Shown here one piece after another: positions 36,764 to 47,892 of a stretch of DNA of 64,000 bases. Each line of letters begins with the position of its first letter. Within the stretch, counting starts at the first letter, position 1. Origin of the DNA: Typha latifolia (taxonomy: Eukaryota > Streptophyta > Magnoliopsida > Poales > Typhaceae); assembly GCA_019914945.1 (NCBI GenBank), contig CM034112.1, positions 1,449,001 to 1,513,000 on the forward strand. The letters are read 5' to 3'. The position numbers were made by a program, and so were the translations under genes. The notes under the pieces were generated by a model that was not told the origin of the DNA, searched no databases, and saw only the letters and a list, made by a program, of their open reading frames with translations.

Positions 36764-39086
36764 TCCATGTATCGAGGATCATATGTGAACTCTTAGATCC
36801 TTGCTTAATAGCTTAGTACTATCGATCTCCTCTACTCTAAGTGGATGTAGTGTTTCTCTGAATAAGAAAATATGCGAATCTTAAGTTATAATTAAGTAGG
36901 GGTGTAAATGAGCCGAGTTAGTTTGATCGAACCTGGGTCCGATCTGATCAGGCTTTGTTCGAAATTAATTTTGAGTCCTAAATCTATTGATTCCAAGAAA
37001 TAATTTTGTTAACACGTCAATGTTTCCTAGTCCATTGACAGTTTATAAAACTAATCAAGAAATTAAACAAAATGTATACAAAATACTCAGATACGCATGC
37101 GAAATGATAGGACATACAAGAGAGGTTCCAATATCAAATAAGAAATACGAAACTTTGTAGCAGCTTTCATTTCACAAGTTCGATTGATAGATGCAGGTCG
37201 CTGTCAAGTTACAAGCAAATAAGGATATAAAGATCACAGCTTTAATACCAATCTTGTCCACAAATTTAGACCTACACGATTTCCACGCACTTCAATGTGT
37301 GCACGTCAGGATGAGCAGAATGAATTAAGCATCATACTGGCCATGATTGACATAATGAACTAGAGAAGAAAAGACATTCGTTCCCAACAAAATGCCTTAA
37401 AAATTCACTGATTACAAACATTATAACAGTCGAGAAAAGGGTCTAAAGTTGGAGCTTACCATTAAATTTTTGGACTATAAATGATATGGCCTTGGGATTT
37501 CCTGGAACCAAATTCATGCAAAGTGGCAATATCTACTATTTACACTGCAAGAGGATATACTTGATCTACCTGAAGGTCGCCAACTGCATTGGTGCTGCAC
37601 ACCAAATTTCAATTTCCATATGTAATGTTCAGACTCTTCAGTGTTACATCCAACATTCCAGACACTAAAAAGAGTTGAACTATGAAAGGAGATATAGTGG
37701 TTTCCTAGATACCAAGTTTTATTGTGATCTATTAGCACTTCCAACCTTATCCAAAGAGCACGAAAGAACCAGTATTTAGAAGCCTGCCCAGATAAAAAAG
37801 AACTGGTTGACATACTAATTAAGGATGCTATTGGTCCTGCCGCGGGCATGGAAATTATGATCTTCCATTAGAATGACTAGCAATTGACATACCGATCATG
37901 TGAAATGAGTAGAAACTTGAACAGAGAGGGGGAAAACTAGTCCAAAAGGAGACACTTCTTAACAGAAAGCCATTGGCGGCTTTGAGTGCAATCTTCAACA
38001 AGCCCAATATATATATAGCATGATTAGAAAGTACAGAACTAAAAGCAAAGTTTAGGATAAAGTTAAAATATAAATATAAAGTGTGATAGATGTAAAGGGC
38101 GACCTAATTAATGTGGCACTTCCTTCATTTGAATACAAGATAAATGAGAAAGTAGATTGAAGCATCTAATAAGAAATGACTCCACACAAGTTCTAACTGA
38201 AAGGCTTCAAGACAATATCTGTCCCATTTATGAAATGCTGACATCACAAAAACCACTAACAATAATGAAAAGAGATTCCTCAAAATGGAACTTGTTTGCC
38301 ACTTAGCTATCGCAATAATGTTGTGTCCTAATTCAGTCATGGTTCATAGTCGAAACAAAATTACTTGTAATACCAGTAGATGAAAGAAGGATGATCATTT
38401 ATAGCTAGCAGAAGTGGTGCAATAAGAGAGGAATATATATATATATATATGACACAAGAGAACAAGAGAAAGTACATTCTTATTTGCCCTCGTACAACTT
38501 GAAACAATCCATAAATACACAAGACAACATGGTTATTCCCAATGCTAATAAATCCAAGAAAATTGACTTAGAATACATATGGGACTTGAATATAGAGAAC
38601 TTACAGGCTTAAATCAGAAGGTTTCTGCAGGCATTTTCTTCTAAATTCTCCACACACCAGCATAGAAATAAACAGAGACACTGAAGGCCACACACACCAA
38701 TCTACAAACAAACACATTGAAGTTCCCAACCCCTCTTCCTGATTTCATCCTCTTGATGCAATCCACTCTTCTTTCCAATGGAAGTATTTTTCCAAATTGA
38801 AGCAAACAAAGAGCCTTCTGACCCACAAAATAGCTTCTCTCTTTTAGAGAAACTTGATACTCTCCAAAGCAGCAGTTTTTGCAAAGAAAGAATTGTACAA
38901 TCATGAAGCCTTCCTTCAGCAATCCTTCCACCGACCTTGTTTCATCCAGGGTAGAGGGCAAGAAGAACAAATGAGAAGACTCTACTCACTTCTACCAAAC
39001 TTCCACAAAGCTCTAACCTTTTCACACGTTTCTGAAACTAAAAAATTCCGAACCCTAACCCTAACCCTAGAAAGCAGGACCCCAAA
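36764..39086. other. Convergent intergenic region, possibly with a spliced TCP 3' UTR
   Basis: Between the lectin (+) and the TCP gene (-). No protein gene is recognised. On the minus strand a consensus donor GTAAGT (38599-38604) and a pyrimidine-rich acceptor near 37546 could define an intron in a long TCP 3' UTR. Three telomere-type hexamers lie at 39051-39070. Confidence 0.45.
39051..39070. repeat. Short telomere-type (CCCTAA)3 tract
   Basis: Three CCCTAA units, reading TTAGGG on the transcribed minus strand, immediately downstream of the TCP stop codon. Confidence 0.8.
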
Positions 39087-39788
39087 TCAGCGCCCCTCCT
39101 CCTCGCTCCTCCCCGCCGCCGTCGTGGCCGGCGGCGCCCCCGACAACGAGGCGAGCAGGTTCAGGTGCCCCTGCGCGATGGGTAAGTAATTCCCCACCCT
39201 CGCCGCCGACGCCTCCGCCACCGTCTGTCCGCCACCGGCGAACCTCCCGGAGAAGCTCGCCTGCGGCACGATCATTTCCGGCGCGGCGAAGCTCCACAGC
39301 TGCCCGAAGTCGGCCCGCGCCGGGACCGCCCAGAACCCCCCGACCGCGCCGCAGCCGCCTCCGCCAGCGGCGGACTCGTCCTTGTCCCCAGAGTCCTCGT
39401 CGACACGGAGGCGCTTCCCGAGGATGAACGGTGCAGGGACGAGGTGTGCGGCCGGGGGGGCAACGGAAGAGGTGGATGAGGGAGAGGAGAGGGTTCCGGC
39501 GCCACCGCCGCCGCGTATGGCTGCGGATGAGGCGGTGGAGAAGGAGGCCGGGGTGGTCCCTGTGCCGGTGGCAGCGATAATGGAGGGCTCGGCTTGGCGG
39601 AGGAGCCACTCAATGGTTTGACCATCGGACTTATGCCCTAGCTCACGCGTGAGCTGGAAGACACGCGCGGCGCATATGATCGGCATCCGGATGCGGCGGC
39701 CGCGTCCGTCGACCTTGCTGTGGCGGTCCTTCGACGGCGCCTTCTTCGCCGGCCCCGTCAAGTTATTCCCGCTATCCGGCGTCGTCAT
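39087..39788 (-). CDS. Class I TCP transcription factor (TCP7/TCP21-like)
   Basis: Intronless, very GC-rich gene for a 233-residue nuclear factor controlling cell proliferation and, in the CHE/TCP21 branch, the circadian clock. After a short N-terminus the TCP basic helix-loop-helix runs from about residue 20 to 70: [37 protein letters not shown] and [15 protein letters not shown]. The shortened basic region is that of class I (PCF) proteins, and [15 protein letters not shown] after the domain is typical of the TCP7/TCP21/TCP14 group. The rest is Ala/Gly/Pro/Ser-rich, with [16 protein letters not shown] and [13 protein letters not shown] as family C-terminal motifs. The leader carries repeated ATTCCT units. 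Overlapping long frames on both strands are GC-rich shadows. Confidence 0.93.
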   Translation of the reverse strand: MTTPDSGNNLTGPAKKAPSKDRHSKVDGRGRRIRMPIICAARVFQLTRELGHKSDGQTIEWLLRQAEPSIIAATGTGTTPASFSTASSAAIRGGGGAGTLSSPSSTSSVAPPAAHLVPAPFILGKRLRVDEDSGDKDESAAGGGGCGAVGGFWAVPARADFGQLWSFAAPEMIVPQASFSGRFAGGGQTVAEASAARVGNYLPIAQGHLNLLASLSGAPPATTAAGRSEEEGR

Positions 39789-42700
39789 AGCTTATTCCGG
39801 TAGGAAAAGGAATAAGAATAGGAATAGGAACAGGGATTAGGATAAGAAAGCGGAATAGAGGAGGAAAGGAGATAAGTGAGCTGGAGAAGGGGAGGAGGGA
39901 GAGGACTAATGATTGAGAGAGGGAGGAGACAGTGGAGACAAGGAGGAAGGGCACATGGGGAAATGGGACCCACGACCTAGGCTTCTTTATACTGTGACCC
40001 ACGATATTGGCAGACGTCGGAAAGTAAAGGGAGAGCACCTACGTCACGAAATGGGCACTGTGCTTCTCGAAATTTACCCACCTGCCACTGGATCCGGGTC
40101 CAGCTGGTCCAGACCCGCTTCAGTGCGGGGCCCGGATCGGAACAGGGGGTAGGTGTAGGCCGAAGCTTTTCAATTATAAATGGATGGATGGATAATATTG
40201 TAAAAGTTCCAATTCTAGTGTCAACAGCTGGGACCCACATAATTTCAATTACAATTAAAAAATTAATTATAATTAAGAAAATTGTGGGCCATATTATTCA
40301 ATTGATTTCGATTGATTTTATTTTTGTCACACGTCTAGACTAGTCATCTGCTACATAGTAGGGCTAAACCCTTCCTTGACATGGATTAACTATACTTTTT
40401 TTAAAAAAAGTCAAAATGGAGTCAAAGTTACCTCCATATATAGCATAATGTTTTGTTCAAAAATTTAGCAAATATTAACTCCAATGACGGCTAAGGTGGT
40501 AGAGTACAATAATTAGGCTACAATGGTTAACCCATTTTGGGTTGAGTTCAATTCAAACTAAAAAATTATCAAACTTAAATCATGGATATGAATCATGCTC
40601 CTATTTATCAATTTTATGTCGGTCTAATAAAGCATACACATACTAATCTTATAATCAGGCATAAATCTCCACCGCTTGGATACAGAGGCAAAATGTGAAT
40701 TCATCGCTCAACAAGCTAATATTGTCCCTTTTGTTACTGGCTTCAGGCATGGGCATTTCTCCTCGGTGCTGGTTGTAAAAATTTGGGATATCTATGAGGC
40801 TCTATAGTGCTAAAAAAACACTCTGAATTCAATTGGGCTCCTAGCTTTTGATTAACATCTTACACAATGTCAATATAGTAGACAATTGATACTACTATGA
40901 TTACATTATAATTTACATTAAATACTGTCAAATATATAAAATCTGACAAACTTGTTAAGAGGTCAATTATGCTGCTAACTAGTGGCAAAACTCTGGTAGA
41001 TAATTGTAATTCAAGTGCACTTAGGAACGATCCTTTTGTGAGAGATTTCTACAGATTTTAATCTCCGATACTAATAAGGTATTTTTAAACCATTATGATT
41101 AATTTATAAATTAATCAAGATGGTTTTTGTGTCTGCTAACTTAGGTATAAATTAATTTTCTCAATAAACCTAATTTACTTAAGTCGTCGTCCTTCGATAA
41201 TTTCTCTCTCTCCAGAGACTTTACTCAGAAATTTCACCTCGACAATTTATATATAAAAGTCGTGATTCATATTTAAACTTTAAAGTGAACTGGACGAATT
41301 TAAAAATAAATAAATAAATAAATAAAAGAAGAAGAAGCTCTTTCTCTAAGGCAGATGGAAAACGCGACCATTGGGATTGCTGCTTTAACTGGACTGGAGC
41401 AGTGACGTGGCGGTCGCTGGATCCAGGACCCACGTCCATCCCCACCCACACAAAGCTGGTCCAGTTGTTACAGGAGGGAGCGCGGGGCCCACCCACCTCT
41501 GTCGCTGACATGTGGTGCGCGTCCGATAGGTCCACCGGTTGGGTCCCGTACCGGTGGTCCAAAGTTGGGTGTACGCACGAGCTTCGGGTACACATAGAGG
41601 AAGAGGAGGAGAAGAGTGGGTGGGGGGGTCCATAGTTTGGGTAGTTATTCACTTACAAGGAGGGACGAGGGGGGAGTTGGTTTGGATAAAATATAATATG
41701 GATAGGACCATTTTGATTGGTGGTTGGTTGGGGGTGGCTAATTTTCTTGTCGGATGACAACGATAGGCTTTGGTAAAATGGTAACTATTTAGTTAACCGT
41801 CTTAGTTAGTTATTATAGAGTGAGTCAAACGCTTAATTTTTCCCCTAAAAAAATTAATAAAAATTCTATTACTAGTGGTCTATTATTGCAGATCGATTAT
41901 GATCCGTGAAACCTAGGTTTAGCGGCATCTAGGCGACTGCTGTGATAGAGAAATGACATTATTGGTCAAAATTCTTATCGTGCATGTAGTATATACACTA
42001 AAGGGATTATATGTATAAGAAGCAAATAATGTTTAATATTATTTTGAATGGAATTAAGCAAATGCAGCATCTCTTTATTTCCTTAATCACTCTCTCAGAC
42101 ATAGAATTATTGTTAATAATCTATGATTCTACTCCACACTGGGGCCAAAGAATCTCAAATGAGTTATAATCTTTTGAAGGTGGAGCCTTGAGATCTCTAT
42201 TTAATTTTTTTTTATCTCTGTTTTAGTAAAATACTTAGTATGGAGTAAGTCAGCCCATTTTTCTATGAGCAAATTGTAGTTTATTTTTCTGTAATTTTGA
42301 TTTGTCCTGTGTATATATTTATTAAGATGCAATTATTAGATCTTTTCATTCTGAGAGGAATGGTGCAAATGTTGGAATCAATATAATTCATTTGTTCAAA
42401 TATTTTTCACAGTAAATAAATTGCTATAAATTCGATAGATTTTTCCCATTTTATATTTTTTATCGCTAACCGACTAAAATGCATGTACTATTTTTTCACA
42501 TCAAATTATGTTTTTGTTAACAACCGACTAATAATTATAGTTTGATATGAAATCACATGAGAATTAAGCGCTTAAGTTTAAAATAAACAATGACGAGTTT
42601 AATTTTTATAATATTAAAGAGAATAAGCTATAATTTACTCTCTTTTTTAATATTCAAATAAAACAACAACTACAAGAACAAGTATTCTTTTTTGCAAGTG

Positions 42701-42789
42701 CATTCACACATAGGCAGTTATTTAATAACTATTTTGTTAGAGGATAAACTATGAATTAATAAGAGTTTATGAGGTCCTTTTATGCTTCT

Positions 42790-42815
42790 CTGTTAAAGTG
42801 TTGACACTTTAACAG
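42790..42815. repeat. Perfect 11-bp stem hairpin
   Basis: CTGTTAAAGTG and CACTTTAACAG are exact reverse complements with a 4-base loop TTGA. It may be a transposon end or a chance palindrome; no transcript context is visible. Confidence 0.6.
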
Positions 42816-43507
42816 TAGTAATTAACATATGGCAAGTGGATAAATAAATATAAATTAAGAGCAAAACATGGGTCAAGTGGATGGGCCCATGAGATCCATT
42901 AATATGATCTGGATTCCAGCAAATAATTAGTAATTAATCACTGGCGTGTAATCTTCTCTCTTCAATCTTCACGTAGGTTGAGTAAATGATGCATAATAAT
43001 ATTTCATGCTCAAATATAAATAAATTTTATTTCATGACCTTTGATGATGAGATTTTAACATAACTGACACCAAAATTATAAAACTCTTTTAAAATTATCT
43101 TCTATCAATAAAATATAACTAATTATAAATAAAACTAAACTTAAATAGTCAATTTAAAAACATAGTGGTAATACATTTATTTTTAGTATCGATTACACTA
43201 TATAGATATTTATCATTCAACCTCAATATCTAGCTTAAAATGCCTAAAAAAATGCCCTGTAGTAATGTTGTTAATGGTACGTTATCATGTAGGTGAGTTA
43301 AGATAACTATAGAAGAAAAAAGATCATTTAAAAAATTATATTTATAGTTAAATAAGGGGTATTTTAGGTATTTTAAAATTTATCTTCAAATGTAATGGAT
43401 TATTATTTATTCCGTTAATTGCTAATATGATAAAATTAACTCCCAGTATCTTTGAGACATTTAAAATAAAATACAGTGGTCTAATGATAAATACTTATAC
43501 GGTAGTA

Positions 43508-43511
43508 TGTA

Positions 43512-43542
<31 letters not shown>
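43508..43542. repeat. (AAT)n microsatellite
   Basis: About 11 uninterrupted AAT units in intergenic DNA. Confidence 0.9.
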
Positions 43543-43545
<3 letters not shown>

Positions 43546-45541
43546 TACAGGATGATTTTGTAAATATTCCTATAATATTACGTAATTAGTCACAGAATCA
43601 CAGCAAGAATTAAGATTATACTCTCGAAGCTTCTTATTTGAAGTCGTCTTTCGAAGAAAACGTTTGGAATGACGACAATTCTACGCGCTGGAGGAAGATG
43701 TCACGAGTATTAATTATATAAGTTTTAATCACACATATAACGATTATTTTAGTGGGTATTAGTTTGCTATCTTAAAAGATATTCCCACTACCAGCCAACT
43801 ACTCATTATTCTAATCACGTTACTTTAAGAACAAATCATGAATTTATGTCCTTATCGCGTCATTTGCGGACAATCAACTTTAGGATCATCTTCTCTTTGG
43901 TGGTTATTGTTTAATGGGATTTGGATTTAAACTAAATTAAATATAGAATAATTATTAATTACGATCATCCATCGTCATCATAGGCTGCTTAATTCAATGC
44001 AGTTAGTTGTATGCTATGTAATTTAGGTATCATAAGAAGAGTAAGTTTCGTTAAGTGCCTATGAGCATTTAGCACTAGTAGTTGTTAAGTGTGATGATGG
44101 TGGACCAACTAACTCTAGTACAGTTGATACGTATCTTTCTTATAACTAAGGAGATTATTATTGATTAATTTTAATGTTAAACAATATTGTGAAAAAATTA
44201 TTTGATAATTTAGTGGCTTGGCTCAACGGCTTAACAGCGCAGTTGACTTAGAGGAGCAGCTTGGAGTGTAACGATTTGGAGCAAGTTTTGATGACGTTTG
44301 TTTTTGAACAATTATTCGACGACGTATATGACTTGACGTCTAAATTAGATATCTTACTATATTGACTAAAAGCTTAGTGAAACCTTAAGTACCTTTATAT
44401 CTAATGAGAATTGATCATTTATTCAGCTCATATTTAGCTTCGGCCTCATGAATAATAAAAAAAAAAGTGTGATTATCGAGGACAAAAAGTTTCATTAAAA
44501 TTTGCATCACATAAAATAATAAGTAATGTACAGTGATTTTCGAATGTGTTCAACAATTTGCAAATAGTATTAAGCAGTTAATTTCTAGTTAATTACAATT
44601 TTACCCCGTGGTATCACCTTATATTAATATCTAATGTAACAACTAGTAATATAGCAGAAGAGTAGAGAGAGTTTGATTTAGATAGCTTAAGAGGTAAATT
44701 ATACGCTTTTATTATTTGGACATGGAAGGCAATACTAAGTCACAGTTTTCATGAAGTGAAAATATAATTTTATATTTTATTATTGTAAAACTCATGAAAA
44801 CTTCGTATATTTTTTGCCTTTATTATACCTAAAAATACTCATCGAATTAATTTTAATAAACATACTCCTTGGTCAATATTAAAATTCGATCATTTTGTAT
44901 CCTTATAGTAATTACCCTCTAGATAATCCTTTGAGATAGGCTCAAATAGTTAAATAGGCTACCTGTATCTGTATGAGTACTCCGTCGTTTAAATCCTAAT
45001 ATTATTTGGTTTAAATTCTCACTTCTCCTGGAAAAAAAAAAACTACTCATTAATAAAAGAATATAATCTAGATTTTGTATAATAATAAATAAAAAATTTG
45101 TACTTTTAATAAAGAGATAATTCAATTTAAAATTTCTAAATTATCACTGTTTTACGTATGTATTTCCTAATTTTTTTATTATCCATATACAACCTTTAAA
45201 TTAAGGTAAAAGAATATATATAGATACCTTCTTAAATTAAGAATAAAATAATTATATATACGGTAACAAATTTTTTTTTAAAGGAGTATAAGTAGAAAAT
45301 AGTGATAGGTCTAAGTGGAATTATTCGTTTAATAAATTTGAGCCGGACCCTCGGACGTTATTTATGGACCTGGCCTGGCCCACTTAGCCCATTGACAACT
45401 TTACCATTTGCCTCTAAGCTCTAATTAGTCTCTACCAATGTCACTGGCTAAATCCTCCATTCTTTTAGGTTTTGGAAAAAGATAGAAGAACCCAACGGTC
45501 ACCATTCCGAACCATTAACGGCTAGACCCGGGGAAAAGCAA

Positions 45542-47335
45542 ATGCCACAATGGCCAGCCGCGTCTTACCTCTTCCACCGACCTCCATTATCGACGGCAAC
45601 TGCTCTGCTTCGTGTTTATTGCACGACAGACCTTCCTTTAGACCAAGGAGTAGTTGGATTAGACCACTACTACTCCAAGCTCCTCCAGAGCTGTACTCGC
45701 ACCTCCCATTTCGAGTTTGGCAGTTCCATCCATGCCCATCTCCTCAAAAGGCCCCTCCTTTCCACCTCCCTCTTCCTCCAGAACCACCTCCTTAATATGT
45801 ACTTCAAGTGCATCCGTGATCCTTATGTTGCCCTAAGGTTGTTCGATGAAATGCCTCAGAGAAACGTGATCTCGTGGTGTGCTGTCATTGGCAGCCTCGT
45901 CCGGTGTGACCGACCTCATGAGGCTTTGTCTCTCTTCCGCTTGATGCTTCGGGCTGGCGTGAGGTCCAATGAGTACACACTTGTTAAAGCGCTCAATGGC
46001 AGTTCCCTTACGGGTGATTCCGGTCAAGCTCTGCAACTGTATGCATTAGTTATTCATCTTGGATTTGAGTCTAATGTGTTCTTGATGAATGCTTTCCTTA
46101 GCGCCTTGATTCGAGGTGAGCAGTTTGCGGATGCAGTCAAACTTTTTGAGAAGTCTCTTATAAAAGATATTGTTTCGTGGAACTCAATGATGGCAGGCTT
46201 CTTGCAGTTCTCTTACTCGGATGTTTGGGGGTTTTGGTGCAGAATGATTCATGCAGGGGTGCATCCTGATGAATTCTCGTTTAGTAGTGTGTTGACGGGG
46301 TCAGCGGCAAAAGCATGCTTGAGAAGTGGTATGCAAGTTCATGGTCAGCTTGTTAAGTATGGTGTTGGGGATGATGTTTGTGTCGGGAATTCCTTGGCGG
46401 ATATGTACTTGAAGAGCAAAGATTTCATCGATGGTTTTAGAGCTTTCAATGAGATGGCAGAAAGAGATGTTGTTTCTTGGACCCAGATGGCTGCAGGTTG
46501 CTTATACTGTGGTCAGGCTGCTAAAGCTCTCGAAATCATAAATCAGATGAAGCTGGCTGGAATAAAACCTAACAAATTCACACTGGCTACAACGTTTAAT
46601 GCCTGCTCTAACTTGGCTTCTTTGGAAGAAGGAAAGAAGGCACATGGATATCGGATCAAGCTTGGAGCAGATGTGGATGTATGTGTCGATAACGCTCTCA
46701 TAGACATGTATGCAAAATGTGGATCAATGAACTGTGCAAGGGGGGTTTTTTGGTCAATAAAAGGGCGGTCAATCATTTCCTGGACGACGATGATCATGGG
46801 GTTGGCACATAATGGACTTGCTCAGGAAGCTCTAGAGGTTTTCGATGAGATGATTTCAGAGCGTGTTATACCGAACTACATTACATTTGTTTGTGTCCTG
46901 TATGCTTGTAGTCAAGGAGGGTTAATTGACGAAGGTTGGAGATATTTCAATTCCATGGCGCATGATCACGGCATTAACCCTGGAGAAGATCATTATGCAT
47001 GTATGGTAGACCTCCTTGGAAGAGCGGGGCGCATCAAGGAGGCTGAAGAGTTAATACAAAAGATGCCTTTCAGACCAGGAACCCTAGTTTGGAAAACCTT
47101 TCTTAGTGCTTGCAGGCTGCATGGCGATGTAGATAGTGGTATGAGAGCAGCAAAGCACGCACTTGGACTGGGAAAGGAGGAGGACCCATCAACATATGTC
47201 TTGATGTACAACATGTTTGCTAATGTATCCAATTGGGATGCAGTAGGAAGGGTGCGAGAACTTATGGAAGGTAGAGAAGTAAAGAAATTGCCAGGGTCTA
47301 GTTGGATTCAAGTCATGGCAGGCAGTGGTCCATAG
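45542..47335 (+). CDS. Pentatricopeptide repeat protein, PLS class, E type
   Basis: Intronless 597-residue PPR protein, probably an organelle RNA-binding editing or processing factor. The N-terminus, with Arg/Ser/Ala and few acidic residues, looks like a mitochondrial or plastid presequence. PPR units follow from about residue 75 to 510; recognisable ones include LFDEMPQRNVISWCAVIGSL, NALIDMYAKCGSMNCARGVF and EVFDEMISERVIPNYITFVC. The L-type ITFVCVLYACSQGGLIDEG and the E motif (LVWKTFLSACRLHGDV through VKKLPGSSWIQV) are intact. The protein stops just after the E motif, so E+ and DYW domains are absent. PLS editing factors of this type recruit a DYW partner. The target RNA cannot be read from sequence alone. 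Confidence 0.93.
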   Translation: MPQWPAASYLFHRPPLSTATALLRVYCTTDLPLDQGVVGLDHYYSKLLQSCTRTSHFEFGSSIHAHLLKRPLLSTSLFLQNHLLNMYFKCIRDPYVALRLFDEMPQRNVISWCAVIGSLVRCDRPHEALSLFRLMLRAGVRSNEYTLVKALNGSSLTGDSGQALQLYALVIHLGFESNVFLMNAFLSALIRGEQFADAVKLFEKSLIKDIVSWNSMMAGFLQFSYSDVWGFWCRMIHAGVHPDEFSFSSVLTGSAAKACLRSGMQVHGQLVKYGVGDDVCVGNSLADMYLKSKDFIDGFRAFNEMAERDVVSWTQMAAGCLYCGQAAKALEIINQMKLAGIKPNKFTLATTFNACSNLASLEEGKKAHGYRIKLGADVDVCVDNALIDMYAKCGSMNCARGVFWSIKGRSIISWTTMIMGLAHNGLAQEALEVFDEMISERVIPNYITFVCVLYACSQGGLIDEGWRYFNSMAHDHGINPGEDHYACMVDLLGRAGRIKEAEELIQKMPFRPGTLVWKTFLSACRLHGDVDSGMRAAKHALGLGKEEDPSTYVLMYNMFANVSNWDAVGRVRELMEGREVKKLPGSSWIQVMAGSGP

Positions 47336-47892
47336 TCATGCTATCATAACTTGGAGCTTCTGTGTACTTCACGGGACTTGGAAGGTTGATGGCCTCTTTT
47401 AGATGAGGCCTTCAATATCCATCTGTGTAACATCTGACGACATATCAGATATTCACTGGAAGAGTTGAAGAAATGCCGATAAATCCTAAGTCAGTGTCTT
47501 CACCTTCACAAAGTACAAGAAACTTGTGGATGATCCGTGGATCAACATTCTCTTAAATGGTAGATAACAGCCATCAACAAACTCAGACAATAGCATTATC
47601 TTCCAGAGATCACAATGGTGACACCACCACCTTATCCAATATAATGTATCAGTTAGTCAGGCTCAAAGATGAAACAGAAACATGCAATAGAACTCGTCCA
47701 CCATTGATACAAAACTTTTTCTTATTACCATTAATAGAGCACAAAAAGTACATATTCAATCAGGACTTTTGTAGGAAAAACTTGTTACAATGGGTTCAGA
47801 AAAGGTGACTCAGCAAGTTGAACAAGACAAACTGTCACCAGATATGATTAATTCATCGAGATTCACTGAAATGCAGTTGTTACACAAGGAGA
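47336..47892. other. Convergent gap between PPR and thioredoxin x
   Basis: 557 bases tail to tail; presumably the two 3' UTRs, which may overlap. Nothing else is seen. Confidence 0.6.

Larger units (their letters stand above)
39789..45541. other. Gene-poor region with GC-rich patches and AT-rich repeats
   Basis: Upstream of the TCP gene, GC-richer DNA reaches about 40.2 kb. Another GC-rich patch at 41.38-41.65 kb (with GACGTGGC and several CCCACC words) has overlapping frames on both strands but no recognised protein; it may be a promoter remnant or regulatory island. From 41.75 kb to 45.4 kb the DNA is AT-rich with an (AAT)n run near 43508-43542 and a hairpin at 42790-42815. No gene was found. 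Confidence 0.55.

Noticed and set aside
39067..39625. Second and third long frames in the TCP region
   Set aside because: GC-rich shadows of the TCP frame.
40480..40560. tRNA-like wording (GGCTAAGGTGGTAGAG...)
   Set aside because: No cloverleaf can be folded and the T-arm consensus is missing.
41221..41757. Frames up to 143 codons in the GC-rich island
   Set aside because: Frames on both strands overlap and no protein family is recognised.
44919..45030. SINE-like wording with weak A- and B-box resemblance
   Set aside because: The boxes differ too much from the consensus and no target-site duplication is evident.
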